Shown one piece after another: positions 1 to 6,332 of a DNA stretch of 7,882 nucleotides. The number at the start of each line of letters is the position of its first letter. Within the stretch, counting starts at the first letter, position 1. The notes beneath the pieces were generated by a model, which worked only from the letters and a program-made list of their open reading frames with translations, did no database searches and was not told the origin of the DNA. Origin of the DNA: GCA-002731945 sp036344135 (lineage in GTDB: Bacteria > Pseudomonadota > Alphaproteobacteria > MED-G09); assembly GCA_036344135.1 (NCBI GenBank), contig JAYYUG010000004.1, positions 1 through 7,882 on the forward strand, in the 5' to 3' direction. The position numbers and the translations under genes are program-made.

Positions 1-426
1 ATAAATGTTAAAAAAGGTCAGTTCTTAGCGCCTTGGGATATGCAAAACGTAGCTGAAAAGATTACGAATACAGGAAATAACAATGTTTTATTAACTGAGA
101 GAGGCACATCTTTTGGTTATAATAATCTTGTTTCTGATATGCGATCTATTCATATTTTAAAAAAGACCTCCTTGCCAGTTATTTTTGATGCAACTCACTC
201 TGTGCAACAACCAGGAGGTTTAGGAAAAGCATCTGGAGGAGATAGAGAAATGGTTCCAATTTTGTCTAAAGCTGCAGTAGCTGTTGGTGTTGCTGGAGTT
301 TTTATTGAGACGCATGAGAATCCTGATAATGCTCCATCTGATGGTCCAAATATGGTTCCGTTAGACGAAATGAGGAGCCTACTAATAGAATTAATGAAAA
401 TCGATAAAAGTATTAAAGAAAATTAA
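1..426 (+). CDS. kdsA: 3-deoxy-8-phosphooctulonate (Kdo-8-P) synthase, 3' part
   Basis: KdsA condenses phosphoenolpyruvate with arabinose 5-phosphate to Kdo 8-phosphate, the committed cytoplasmic step of Kdo synthesis for lipopolysaccharide. The frame is open from base 1, so the 5' end lies outside the window. The 141 visible residues are about the C-terminal half of a roughly 280-residue protein. Visible family motifs are QFLAPWDMQNV, LLTERGTSFGY, VIFDATHSVQQPGG (with the conserved His) and GVFIETHENPDNAPSDGPN near the C terminus. No residue expected in this half looks lost. The metal-dependent and metal-independent classes cannot be told apart because the diagnostic N-terminal residue is not in view. 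The TAA stop overlaps the stop of convergent queF by four bases, leaving no room for a separate terminator. In alphaproteobacteria kdsA commonly lies close upstream of eno; here three queuosine genes sit between them. Confidence 0.97.
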   Translation: MNVKKGQFLAPWDMQNVAEKITNTGNNNVLLTERGTSFGYNNLVSDMRSIHILKKTSLPVIFDATHSVQQPGGLGKASGGDREMVPILSKAAVAVGVAGVFIETHENPDNAPSDGPNMVPLDEMRSLLIELMKIDKSIKEN

Positions 427-860
427 TTTCTTCCTTTATATCCTTTTACTCCTTGATCGGGCACCCACAAATTTTTAGGTGGTTCTGAAGTTTGCCAAAA
501 AATGTCTATAGGCATACCGCCTCGCGGATACCAATATGCCCCTATTCTTAACCATTTGGGTTTTAAAAAATTATCTATTGTGTTTGCTATCTTTATTGTA
601 ACATCTTCATGGAAGGATTTCTCGTTTCTATAACTTTGGAAGTACAATTTTAGAGATTTCGACTCTACGATCCACTTCGTAGGAACATAATCTATTATTA
701 TATGTGCAAAATCTGGTTGTTGGGTGATAGGGCATATACTTGTAAACTCTGGTTGAGAAAACCTAATTAGATAATCCTGTTCATTTTTGTTTTTCACCTT
801 ATCAAGGATTTTCATATCTGGCTTATTAAAGGTCTTTGTTTTTTTTCCTAAATGTTTCAT
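423..860 (-). CDS. queF: NADPH-dependent 7-cyano-7-deazaguanine reductase (preQ0 reductase)
   Basis: QueF reduces the nitrile of preQ0 to the aminomethyl group of preQ1, the base later inserted into tRNA by Tgt. The 145-residue length fits the short, unimodular QueF type. Visible motifs are FTSICPITQQPDF with the catalytic Cys at about residue 43 and the Asp seven residues later, the QueF signature ESKSLK (66-71) followed by FHED (83-86), then WYPRGGMPIDIFWQT. I place the start at the ATG at 858-860 because AAGGA lies nine bases upstream and the N terminus KHLGKKT resembles the usual family start. A TTG at 885-887 would add nine residues and overlap queE by 14 bases. It is the last gene of queC-queE-queF and converges on kdsA. 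Function is certain from the motifs; the start is less so. Confidence 0.96.
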   Translation of the reverse strand: MKHLGKKTKTFNKPDMKILDKVKNKNEQDYLIRFSQPEFTSICPITQQPDFAHIIIDYVPTKWIVESKSLKLYFQSYRNEKSFHEDVTIKIANTIDNFLKPKWLRIGAYWYPRGGMPIDIFWQTSEPPKNLWVPDQGVKGYKGRN

Positions 861-869
861 TAAATTTAA

Positions 870-874
870 TCCTT
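870..874 (-). promoter_or_regulatory. ribosome binding site of queF (decides start)
   Basis: AAGGA on the minus strand, nine bases before the ATG at 858-860 and overlapping the queE stop. It supports that ATG over the TTG at 885-887 as the queF start and suggests translational coupling to queE. Confidence 0.5.
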
Positions 875-1500
875 TAAGGCACTCCAATAAATTTATGCAT
901 TTGATAGCTTAATTTCCATTTAGGATTTTTAATGCAAAAGCCCTTAGCAGCAAGAACATTTTTCTTATAATTTTTATCAAATTTTGGCTGCAGAAAAAAA
1001 TTCTGAAATTCAAGTTTTTCATAATCTTTTGGATGAATATTTTCTTGAGGGTAGACTAGTTTTAATTCATCTCCTTTTAATTGTTCTAATTTAGTGTTGG
1101 CCTTTGGGCTAACGCAAATCCAATCTAGATTGTTCGGCGCTTGTATTGTCCCATTTGTCTCAATGGCAATTTCGAAATTTTTATAATGCAATTCGTCAAT
1201 AAGCCTATCATCTAATTGTAATAATGGTTCACCCCCAGTAAGTACAATAAAGGGTTTGTCTGAAGTTCTCCAGATAGACAAAGCTTGATTTACAAGCTCA
1301 TCAGGGCTTTTATACTTTTTTCCATTTTTACCGTCAGTTCCTAAAAAATCAGTATCACAAAAATTGCATATAGCTTTTTTTCGATCCTTTTCTCTACCAG
1401 ACCACAAATTACATCCCGTGAAACGACAAAAAACTGAATATCGGCCTCTATTTCTTCCCTCTCCCTGGATGGAAAAAAACATTTCTTTAACCGTGTACAT
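874..1500 (-). CDS. queE: 7-carboxy-7-deazaguanine synthase (radical SAM)
   Basis: QueE rearranges 6-carboxytetrahydropterin to 7-carboxy-7-deazaguanine using S-adenosylmethionine and a [4Fe-4S] cluster, two steps before preQ1. At 208 residues it has usual length. Motifs in order: FFSIQGEG (8-15), the cluster ligands C30-x14-C45-x2-C48 (the expanded CX14CX2C spacing known for QueE), LTGGEPLLQ (87-95) for SAM binding, then IETNGT and VSPK. The start is ATG with AGAGAG a few bases upstream. Its 5' end overlaps the 3' end of queC by 14 bases, so the two are likely translationally coupled. The product CDG passes to QueC and then QueF, both encoded alongside. The enzyme making its substrate, QueD, is not in this window. 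Confidence 0.97.
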   Translation of the reverse strand: MYTVKEMFFSIQGEGRNRGRYSVFCRFTGCNLWSGREKDRKKAICNFCDTDFLGTDGKNGKKYKSPDELVNQALSIWRTSDKPFIVLTGGEPLLQLDDRLIDELHYKNFEIAIETNGTIQAPNNLDWICVSPKANTKLEQLKGDELKLVYPQENIHPKDYEKLEFQNFFLQPKFDKNYKKNVLAAKGFCIKNPKWKLSYQMHKFIGVP

Positions 1501-2227
1501 TGTATCTCTCTTGTAATTCAGGGTTATTGTTTAAAAAAGCTAACCAACCTTTTTTTCTTATCACACAAGCAGGGCAGTTATCACACCCATATCCCCAAAT
1601 ATGTCTGTTTTCTCGATTCCCCATGTAACAAGTGTGAGACTCTTCTATTATAATCTCTAAAATGTTAAATCCATATAAAGAGTATGCGATTTGCCACGTT
1701 TCAGATTTATTAATATCCATTAGAGGGGTAATTAAATTAAATTCTTTTTCCATACCCAAATTTAGAGTTTTTTCCATAGACGATATAGTTTCTTTCCTGC
1801 AATCTGGGTACCCCGAATAGTCTGTTTGACACATGCCACCTACAATATTTGTAATATTATGAATATAAGCCACTATCGCTGAATAGTTTAGAAATATGAG
1901 GTTCCTTCCAGGAACAAAGGTATCCGGCATATCATCTTTCGAATAACTAATATCTTTTTCATTTAATAATGAAGAATTTTTTACGATATCTTTAAATGCA
2001 TCTAATTTTATTATTGTATCATTTTTAATTTTGGATGAAAATTCTTTTGAAAAAGATTTTAATTTTAATAAAATTTTATTTCGGCATTCAATTTCTATTT
2101 TGTGTCTTTGTCCGTATTCAAAACCTATAGTGTATACTTCCTCATATTCTGAAAGTGCCCATAGTAAACATATGGTAGAATCTTGTCCGCCAGAGAATAA
2201 AACCAGAGATGAATCTTTTTTTAACAT
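1487..2227 (-). CDS. queC: 7-cyano-7-deazaguanine (preQ0) synthase
   Basis: QueC converts 7-carboxy-7-deazaguanine, ammonia and ATP to preQ0. The 246-residue protein starts with the PP-loop ATP site SGGQDST (12-18), followed by GFEYGQRH, MPDTFVPGRN and the C-terminal zinc site: a Cys in HTCYMGNR, then GYGCDNCPAC with the other three. The long spacing between the first and second Cys, and the motif HIWGYGC, match a QueC subgroup I associate with alphaproteobacteria. The start is ATG at 2225-2227. There is no Shine-Dalgarno sequence ahead of it, and a candidate -10 ends only six bases upstream, so translation may be leaderless. It is first in queC-queE-queF and is transcribed divergently from eno across a 67-base gap. 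Confidence 0.97.
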   Translation of the reverse strand: MLKKDSSLVLFSGGQDSTICLLWALSEYEEVYTIGFEYGQRHKIEIECRNKILLKLKSFSKEFSSKIKNDTIIKLDAFKDIVKNSSLLNEKDISYSKDDMPDTFVPGRNLIFLNYSAIVAYIHNITNIVGGMCQTDYSGYPDCRKETISSMEKTLNLGMEKEFNLITPLMDINKSETWQIAYSLYGFNILEIIIEESHTCYMGNRENRHIWGYGCDNCPACVIRKKGWLAFLNNNPELQERYNVHG

Positions 2228-2233
2228 ATTAAT

Positions 2234-2263
2234 TTTATAAATTTAGTTATTAGGTAATAGCAA
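2234..2263 (-). promoter_or_regulatory. candidate promoter of queC-queE-queF
   Basis: On the minus strand, TTGCTA (2258-2263) and TATAAA (2234-2239) lie 18 bases apart, a fair sigma70-type match. The predicted transcript would begin at or within a base or two of the queC ATG, giving a leaderless message. In such AT-rich DNA chance matches are common, so this is tentative. Confidence 0.3.
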
Positions 2264-2281
2264 GTATGGAGAAATTGTGAT

Positions 2282-2286
2282 AGGGA
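2282..2286 (+). promoter_or_regulatory. ribosome binding site of eno (decides start)
   Basis: AGGGA ends eight bases before the ATG at 2295-2297. It supports that start over an in-frame GTG at 2277, which would prepend six non-conserved residues and place the SD inside the gene. Confidence 0.55.
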
Positions 2287-2294
2287 AATTTAAT

Positions 2295-3566
2295 ATGTCA
2301 TCAATTAAAAAAATTATTGGAAGACAAATTTTTGATAGCAGAGGTAATCCAACCGTTGAAGTAGATGTGCACCTAAATGATGGGTCAGTTGGGAGAGCTG
2401 CGGTGCCTTCAGGAGCCTCAACAGGCTCCAATGAAGCTCACGAACTAAGAGACGGAAGCTCTCAATTATTTGGCAAAAGTGTTCTGAATGCTGTATCGAA
2501 TATTAATGGAGTCATAAACGATAGCCTTAAAGGCTTTGATCCTACCAATCAAGAATTAGTCGATATTACTATGATAAATATTGACGATACAGATAATAAA
2601 TCCAACCTTGGGGCAAATGCTATCTTGGCTGTTTCCATGGCGGTTACTAGAGCCGCAGCAAACTCTAATAGTTTAAGTCTGTACCAGTATTTATGTGATG
2701 GTAATGATTTTATAATGCCAGTTCCAATGATGAATCTTATAAATGGTGGAGCACATGCTAATAATTCTTTGGACATACAGGAGTTTATGGTTATGCCAGT
2801 GTCGGCAGATTCTATGAACCAAGCTGTAAGGATTGGAGCAGAAATCTTTCATACTTTGAGGGATCTTTTATCTGAAGATGGTCATAATATTAACGTAGGA
2901 GACGAAGGGGGAGTGGCTCCGAATTTAAAGTCAACGGAAGAAGCTGTTTCATATCTATCTAAAGCTGTAGAAAAAGCAGGTTACAAACTTGAAGAAGATA
3001 TCGTCTTTGCTATTGATGCTGCCTCTTCGGAGTTTTATAAGGATGGTTTGTATAACTTAACTTCTCTTAATAAACCATTGGATTCAGATAAAATGATAAA
3101 TTTTTGGGAAAAGTTGATTACCAATATTCCTATATTCTCAATCGAAGATCCTCTCTCTGAAAATGATTGGGACTCTTGGAAGGTATTAACTGAATCTATT
3201 GGACAAAAAGTACAGTTAGTGGGCGATGATTTGTTTGTAACAAATACTAAAATATTTGAAAAAGGAATATCTTCCGATGTAGCTAATGCAATACTCATAA
3301 AGGTTAATCAGATCGGAACCATTACTGAGGCAATGCAGGCTATCAATATGGCTAAAGAATCAAAATATTCATTTATTATTTCCCATCGCTCTGGTGAAAC
3401 AGAGGATACCTTCATTTCGGACTTGTCTGTTGCAACTCAATCCTGCCAAATTAAGACAGGCTCGTTATCACGTTCTGACAGGGTAGGTAAATACAATCAG
3501 TTGATTAGGATTGAGGAAGAATTAGCAGGCAGATCCGTTTATGCAGGAAAATCAATTTTAAAGTAA
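2295..3566 (+). CDS. eno: enolase (phosphopyruvate hydratase)
   Basis: Enolase interconverts 2-phosphoglycerate and phosphoenolpyruvate in glycolysis and gluconeogenesis; in many bacteria it also binds the RNA degradosome. The 423 residues are normal length. The N-terminal domain begins with IIGRQIFDSRGNPTVEVDV, followed by GASTG. The barrel carries the expected residues by position: E163 (IQEF), E204 (GDEGG), metal ligands D241, E284 and D311, base K336 (KVNQIG), H364 (ISHRSGETEDT) and K387 (QIKTGSLSRSDR). The ATG start is chosen for its SD sequence and family-like N terminus. It heads the plus-strand series eno-ftsB-lipA-ratA and is divergent from queC. Its product PEP is also a KdsA substrate, though the two genes are separated here by the que block. 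Confidence 0.99.
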   Translation: MSSIKKIIGRQIFDSRGNPTVEVDVHLNDGSVGRAAVPSGASTGSNEAHELRDGSSQLFGKSVLNAVSNINGVINDSLKGFDPTNQELVDITMINIDDTDNKSNLGANAILAVSMAVTRAAANSNSLSLYQYLCDGNDFIMPVPMMNLINGGAHANNSLDIQEFMVMPVSADSMNQAVRIGAEIFHTLRDLLSEDGHNINVGDEGGVAPNLKSTEEAVSYLSKAVEKAGYKLEEDIVFAIDAASSEFYKDGLYNLTSLNKPLDSDKMINFWEKLITNIPIFSIEDPLSENDWDSWKVLTESIGQKVQLVGDDLFVTNTKIFEKGISSDVANAILIKVNQIGTITEAMQAINMAKESKYSFIISHRSGETEDTFISDLSVATQSCQIKTGSLSRSDRVGKYNQLIRIEEELAGRSVYAGKSILK

Positions 3567-3584
3567 ACTTTATTTATCTTGACC

Positions 3585-3623
3585 GATTCAACGAATTCTG
3601 ATTCTTTGATTCAATGATTCGTT
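3585..3623. repeat. imperfect tandem 8-base repeat at the ftsB start
   Basis: Five consecutive near-copies with the period 8-7-8-8-8: GATTCAAC, GAATTCT, GATTCTTT, GATTCAAT and GATTCGTT. The array spans the short gap after eno and the ftsB ATG, which lies inside the fourth and fifth units. The outer ends (AACGAAT at 3590-3596 and ATTCGTT at 3617-3623) are also inverted complements with a T-run after the second, so a weak hairpin is possible, but the 20-base loop makes a terminator unconvincing. Confidence 0.5.
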
Positions 3624-3956
3624 TTTGTCTAAATTATTGGAATCTTTTAAGAAAATATAACTTAAGACAATTTAGTTTTTATATTACCGTTGTCTCATTG
3701 TTATTTGTTTTGAATTTTTTTTTCTGTAACAAATTTATTTTCTTCCTCTAGAGGAATTATACAACGCAACAATTATGTTGAGCTTATCACAGAAAATAAA
3801 ATTTTATTGAAGGGTCTTATAGATATCAATAACTCTTTAAATGTTAAGATTGATAGTATAACTAAAGGCAAAGATTATGATCTTCTGGATCAAGTAATTA
3901 GAGAGTCTTTAGGTTACTTATCTGAGGAAGATCACCTGATAATATTAGATAATTAA
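3614..3956 (+). pseudogene. ftsB: FtsB/DivIC-like septum formation protein, frameshifted at a T9 run
   Basis: FtsB is a small bitopic inner-membrane protein that joins FtsL and FtsQ in the divisome. It is too broken to appear as one reading frame. From ATG 3614 the first frame gives a basic N terminus and one membrane segment (about residues 20-36, FYITVVSLLFVLNFF), then stops at 3749-3751. The second frame, open from 3714 to the TAA at 3954-3956, continues with LFSSSRGIIQ (the family's YF..xxGxRGL region), a helical stretch likely to be the periplasmic coiled coil, and the conserved end LLDQVIRESLGYLSEEDHLIIL. Removing one T from the nine at 3715-3723 joins them into about 113 residues, a normal length. 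Position directly after eno is typical for alphaproteobacteria. The second frame has no start codon that would keep the membrane segment. It could be a sequence error, a true mutation, or a gene rescued by slippage. Confidence 0.85.
3715..3723. other. T9 homopolymer at the ftsB frame break
   Basis: Nine T in a row, exactly where coding potential passes from one frame to another in ftsB. Eight T would restore a continuous reading frame through N-F-F-S-V-T-N-L-F. Tracts of this length are known both for indel sequencing errors and for RNA polymerase slippage. Confidence 0.8.
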
Positions 3957-4042
3957 TACCCTTGTTTGTAATTTGTATTTCTTTTACGATTTTATTATCT
4001 TATTAATAACGTTGATTTAAAATTAATATTTGGGAAATTAAA

Positions 4043-4957
4043 TTGTCAAAGTTACGTCATCCAGAAAAACAAAAAAATCAAGAAACCGAAATATTACGAA
4101 AACCAGAATGGATACGAGCAAGGATTCCAAGCTCTGATAACTTTAAAGAGACTAAAAAAATTCTTAATACTTTAAATCTTGTTACAGTTTGCGAGGAAGC
4201 AAGCTGCCCCAATATTGGTGAATGCTGGTCCAAAAAACATGCTACTTTCATGGTTATGGGAGATACCTGCACTAGATCATGTGCTTTTTGTAACGTTAAA
4301 ACTGGTATTCCTGAGGATCTAGACCCTTTTGAGCCGTATAGAGTTTCAAAAGCGGTTAAAGAAATGGGGTTAAATCATGTGGTTATTACTTCAGTAGATA
4401 GAGATGATTTGTCTGATGGGGGAGCTGATCATTTGGCTAAGACTATTCTTGCTATTAGAAGGTATTCTCCAAAGACAACTATTGAAATACTGACACCAGA
4501 TTTTCTTAGAAAAGAGGGTGCTTTAGAAATAGTGCTTGAAGCAAAGCCTGAAGTCTTCAATCATAATTTAGAGACTGTACCTAGACTTTATTTAGATATA
4601 AGGCCGGGTGCTAGATATTTTAATTCCTTGAAACTCTTAAATGACGCAAAAAAATCTATGCCAAAATTATTTACGAAGTCGGGGATTATGTTAGGGCTTG
4701 GTGAAGAAAAAAATGAGATTATGCAAGTTATGGATGACCTTAGAGCAGCAGATGTAGATTTTCTTACCCTGGGTCAGTATTTACAGCCTACAAGAAAGCA
4801 TGCTCCTATCAAAAAATTTATTACTCCTGGAGAATTTAATAGATACAAACAAATAGCTGAATCTAAAGGATTCTTAATGGTATCTTCCAGTCCTCTTACT
4901 CGATCTTCACACCATGCGGAAGAAGACTTTAAAAGGTTGAAATTTCTTAGAGACTGA
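4043..4957 (+). CDS. lipA: lipoyl synthase (radical SAM)
   Basis: LipA inserts two sulfur atoms into octanoyl groups on lipoyl domains of 2-oxoacid dehydrogenases and the glycine cleavage H protein. The 304-residue protein has both iron-sulfur sites: the auxiliary cluster motif C50-x4-C55-x5-C61 (CEEASCPNIGEC), the radical SAM motif C76-x3-C80-x2-C83 (CTRSCAFC), and the C-terminal RSS (287-289) with the serine that ligates the auxiliary cluster. ITSVDRDDL, ILTPDFLRKEG, FNHNLETVPRLY and GIMLGLGE are all intact. The start is TTG; no ATG exists before the Cys motifs, GGGA precedes it by a suitable distance, and the N terminus RHPEKQ..RKPEWIR matches alphaproteobacterial LipA. In related genomes pdhABC and lpd often come just before it; here it follows ftsB after 86 bases with no clear promoter. 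Confidence 0.98.
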   Translation: MSKLRHPEKQKNQETEILRKPEWIRARIPSSDNFKETKKILNTLNLVTVCEEASCPNIGECWSKKHATFMVMGDTCTRSCAFCNVKTGIPEDLDPFEPYRVSKAVKEMGLNHVVITSVDRDDLSDGGADHLAKTILAIRRYSPKTTIEILTPDFLRKEGALEIVLEAKPEVFNHNLETVPRLYLDIRPGARYFNSLKLLNDAKKSMPKLFTKSGIMLGLGEEKNEIMQVMDDLRAADVDFLTLGQYLQPTRKHAPIKKFITPGEFNRYKQIAESKGFLMVSSSPLTRSSHHAEEDFKRLKFLRD

Positions 4958-4970
4958 ACAAGTAAAAACA

Positions 4971-5405
4971 TTGATTAATATTGAGAAGAAAAAAAATCTT
5001 AATTTTTGTGCAAAAGAATTATATCAATTTGTCGCAGATGTTGAAAGTTACTCAAAATTTTTACCTTGGTGTAAATCCTCTGTTATTGAAAGAAATGATA
5101 GAAGTTATTTTATAGCTAAACTTGAAATGGAATATTCATTATTTTCAGGATCTTTTGACAGCAAGGTAACCTTGTTTCCTGAAGAGAATAAAATACACTC
5201 TCTAGGTATAAAGGGTCCCTTTAACTTTCTTGAAACAACTTGGGTATTTGATGAATATGATAATGGGGCTTTGGTATCAATAAATATAGAAATGGATTTA
5301 AAAAATAAAATCTTAGAACAATTGCTGTCTTCAAAAATAGAAATGATGATTGATAAAGCTATAAAATATTTTGAAAAAAATATAAATTCATTAACGTATA
5401 GATAA
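4971..5405 (+). CDS. ratA: RatA/COQ10-type START-domain protein (ubiquinone-binding)
   Basis: This is a 144-residue single-domain member of the polyketide cyclase/START family that includes yeast Coq10 and E. coli RatA. Coq10-type members bind ubiquinone or its intermediates and aid their delivery to respiration; a 70S-anti-association role has been described for E. coli RatA. Visible features are the opening strand followed by LYQFVADVESYSKFLPWCKSS (about 17-37), the typical sequence around the ligand pocket, KGPFNFLETTWVFDEY in the middle, and a long C-terminal helix with a conserved IDKAIKYFEK. The start is TTG, 13 bases after the lipA stop, with no convincing SD; there is no alternative start that keeps the domain whole. 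It is probably cotranscribed with lipA, as in many alphaproteobacteria. Its last 15 bases overlap the 3' end of convergent cinA. The Coq10-like role is inferred from lineage and neighbours. Confidence 0.9.
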   Translation: MINIEKKKNLNFCAKELYQFVADVESYSKFLPWCKSSVIERNDRSYFIAKLEMEYSLFSGSFDSKVTLFPEENKIHSLGIKGPFNFLETTWVFDEYDNGALVSINIEMDLKNKILEQLLSSKIEMMIDKAIKYFEKNINSLTYR

Positions 5406-5885
5406 AGACAACATGTTAATTGCTTCTAACGAAGCCATTTTCCTTATGTAATTTCTTCCCTTATCTTTGAAAATAAATTTCCTGCTATTTATAATATTAT
5501 TACCATTAGATGTAACAATATAAACTGTTCCAACAGGATTAGCTTCGGTACCGCCATCCGGCCCTGCAACTCCAGTAATAGAAACAGCCAAATTTGCTTT
5601 AGAGTTTTTTACAGCTCCCAAAGCCATTTCCCTTGCAGTTTTGTCTGATACTGCGCCAAAATTATCAATAGTATTAGTATTTACATCTAAAAGATCAATT
5701 TTTGAGGAGTTAGAGTATGTGATAAACCCTCTATCAAAAACTTCAGAAGAGCCAGGGACAGAAGTTAGGAAACTTGCCAACATTCCTCCTGTACAGCTTT
5801 CAGCCGTAGAAATAATTATATTTAATTTTTTTGCCTCCGAAATTAACCTTTCTGAGGATTGTAAAATAATATCATTATCATCCAT
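5391..5885 (-). CDS. pncC: nicotinamide-nucleotide amidase (CinA C-terminal domain, PncC)
   Basis: PncC deamidates nicotinamide mononucleotide, which NAD-dependent DNA ligase produces, to nicotinate mononucleotide for NAD recycling. The 164 residues are a stand-alone CinA C-terminal domain; the N-terminal MoaB-like CinA domain is absent, as in many alphaproteobacteria. Motifs: STAESCTGG (26-34), GFITYSNSSK (53-62), FGAVS (76-80) and SITGVAGPDGGT (102-113) followed by NPVGTVYI. The start ATG overlaps the pgpA stop by one base (TAATG), so translation is very probably coupled. It is the last gene of ispD-ispF-pgpA-cinA and overlaps the end of the RatA/COQ10 gene on the opposite strand. Such genes are often annotated as competence-damage proteins, but the amidase role is the better supported one. 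Confidence 0.95.
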   Translation of the reverse strand: MDDNDIILQSSERLISEAKKLNIIISTAESCTGGMLASFLTSVPGSSEVFDRGFITYSNSSKIDLLDVNTNTIDNFGAVSDKTAREMALGAVKNSKANLAVSITGVAGPDGGTEANPVGTVYIVTSNGNNIINSRKFIFKDKGRNYIRKMASLEAINMLSLSIR

Positions 5886-6331
5886 TATAACATTCCAAGA
5901 TAAATAAGAAGATATATTATTATTGATGTAAAAATTCCTGAGACTACATCATCTCCTATAACTCCAATAGCTCCCTCTATTTTTTCAATTTTATTAATTG
6001 GGTAAATTTTGAGTATATCAAAAAACCTGAATATTAGAAATGATAGTAGGATTGCCTCTAATGAGAGAGGACAAAATAGTATTGCCAACAATTGACCAAT
6101 TACTTCATCAATAACAACTTCCTTTGGGTCTTCCTCACTAGTTTCCTTTAAATATTCTTTAATTAAGAAAAAAGATATAATCGATAAAGCGACTATTATG
6201 ATTAATAAATAATACCTCGCTTCTAATGCAATAAGGGTAATCCCCAAAGGTAGAGCCGCAATGGAAGCCAACGTACCAGGAAAATATTTTGAATATCCAA
6301 GAAAACCAAAAGTAATAAAGATTTTTGTCAT
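5885..6331 (-). CDS. pgpA: phosphatidylglycerophosphatase A
   Basis: PgpA dephosphorylates phosphatidylglycerol phosphate to phosphatidylglycerol at the inner membrane. At 148 residues it is at the short end for the family. Motifs are GFLGYSKYFPGTLASIAALPLG (about 9-30; the family's GSG..aPGT..S), DPKEVVIDEVIGQ (68-80) with acidic residues D75 and E76, and FRFFDILKIYPINKIE (101-116) followed by GAIGVIGDDVVSG with D127 and D128. Hydrophobic segments at about 24-36, 40-57, 80-100 and 129-147 are consistent with a multi-spanning membrane protein. One base separates its ATG from the stop of the IspF frame, and its own stop overlaps the cinA start, so it sits in the middle of a coupled operon. Confidence 0.95.
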   Translation of the reverse strand: MTKIFITFGFLGYSKYFPGTLASIAALPLGITLIALEARYYLLIIIVALSIISFFLIKEYLKETSEEDPKEVVIDEVIGQLLAILFCPLSLEAILLSFLIFRFFDILKIYPINKIEKIEGAIGVIGDDVVSGIFTSIIIYLLIYLGML

Positions 6332-6332
6332 C

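Noticed and set aside
2031..2240. Plus-strand reading frame of 69 codons
   Set aside because: It lies antisense within queC, with no recognisable family or ribosome site.
2228..2294. preQ1 riboswitch ahead of the que genes
   Set aside because: The gap is only 67 bases and is shared with eno; I see no G/C-rich stem and A-rich tail typical of preQ1 aptamers, and the message may be leaderless.
2277..2294. eno start at GTG 2277
   Set aside because: It adds six non-conserved residues and puts the AGGGA ribosome site inside the gene; ATG 2295 fits the family N terminus.
2243..3298. Minus-strand reading frames at 2243-2431, 2549-2776 and 3035-3298
   Set aside because: All are opposite the strongly conserved eno gene and show no protein-family features.
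3590..3626. Rho-independent terminator of eno (AACGAAT and ATTCGTT with following T)
   Set aside because: The stem is seven mostly weak pairs with a 20-base loop, and it overlaps the ftsB start; better explained by the 8-base repeats.
4078..4971. Minus-strand reading frames at 4078-4272 and 4774-4971
   Set aside because: They are antisense shadows of lipA.
5641..5907. Plus-strand reading frame of 88 codons
   Set aside because: It is antisense to cinA, whose motifs are intact; no support of its own.
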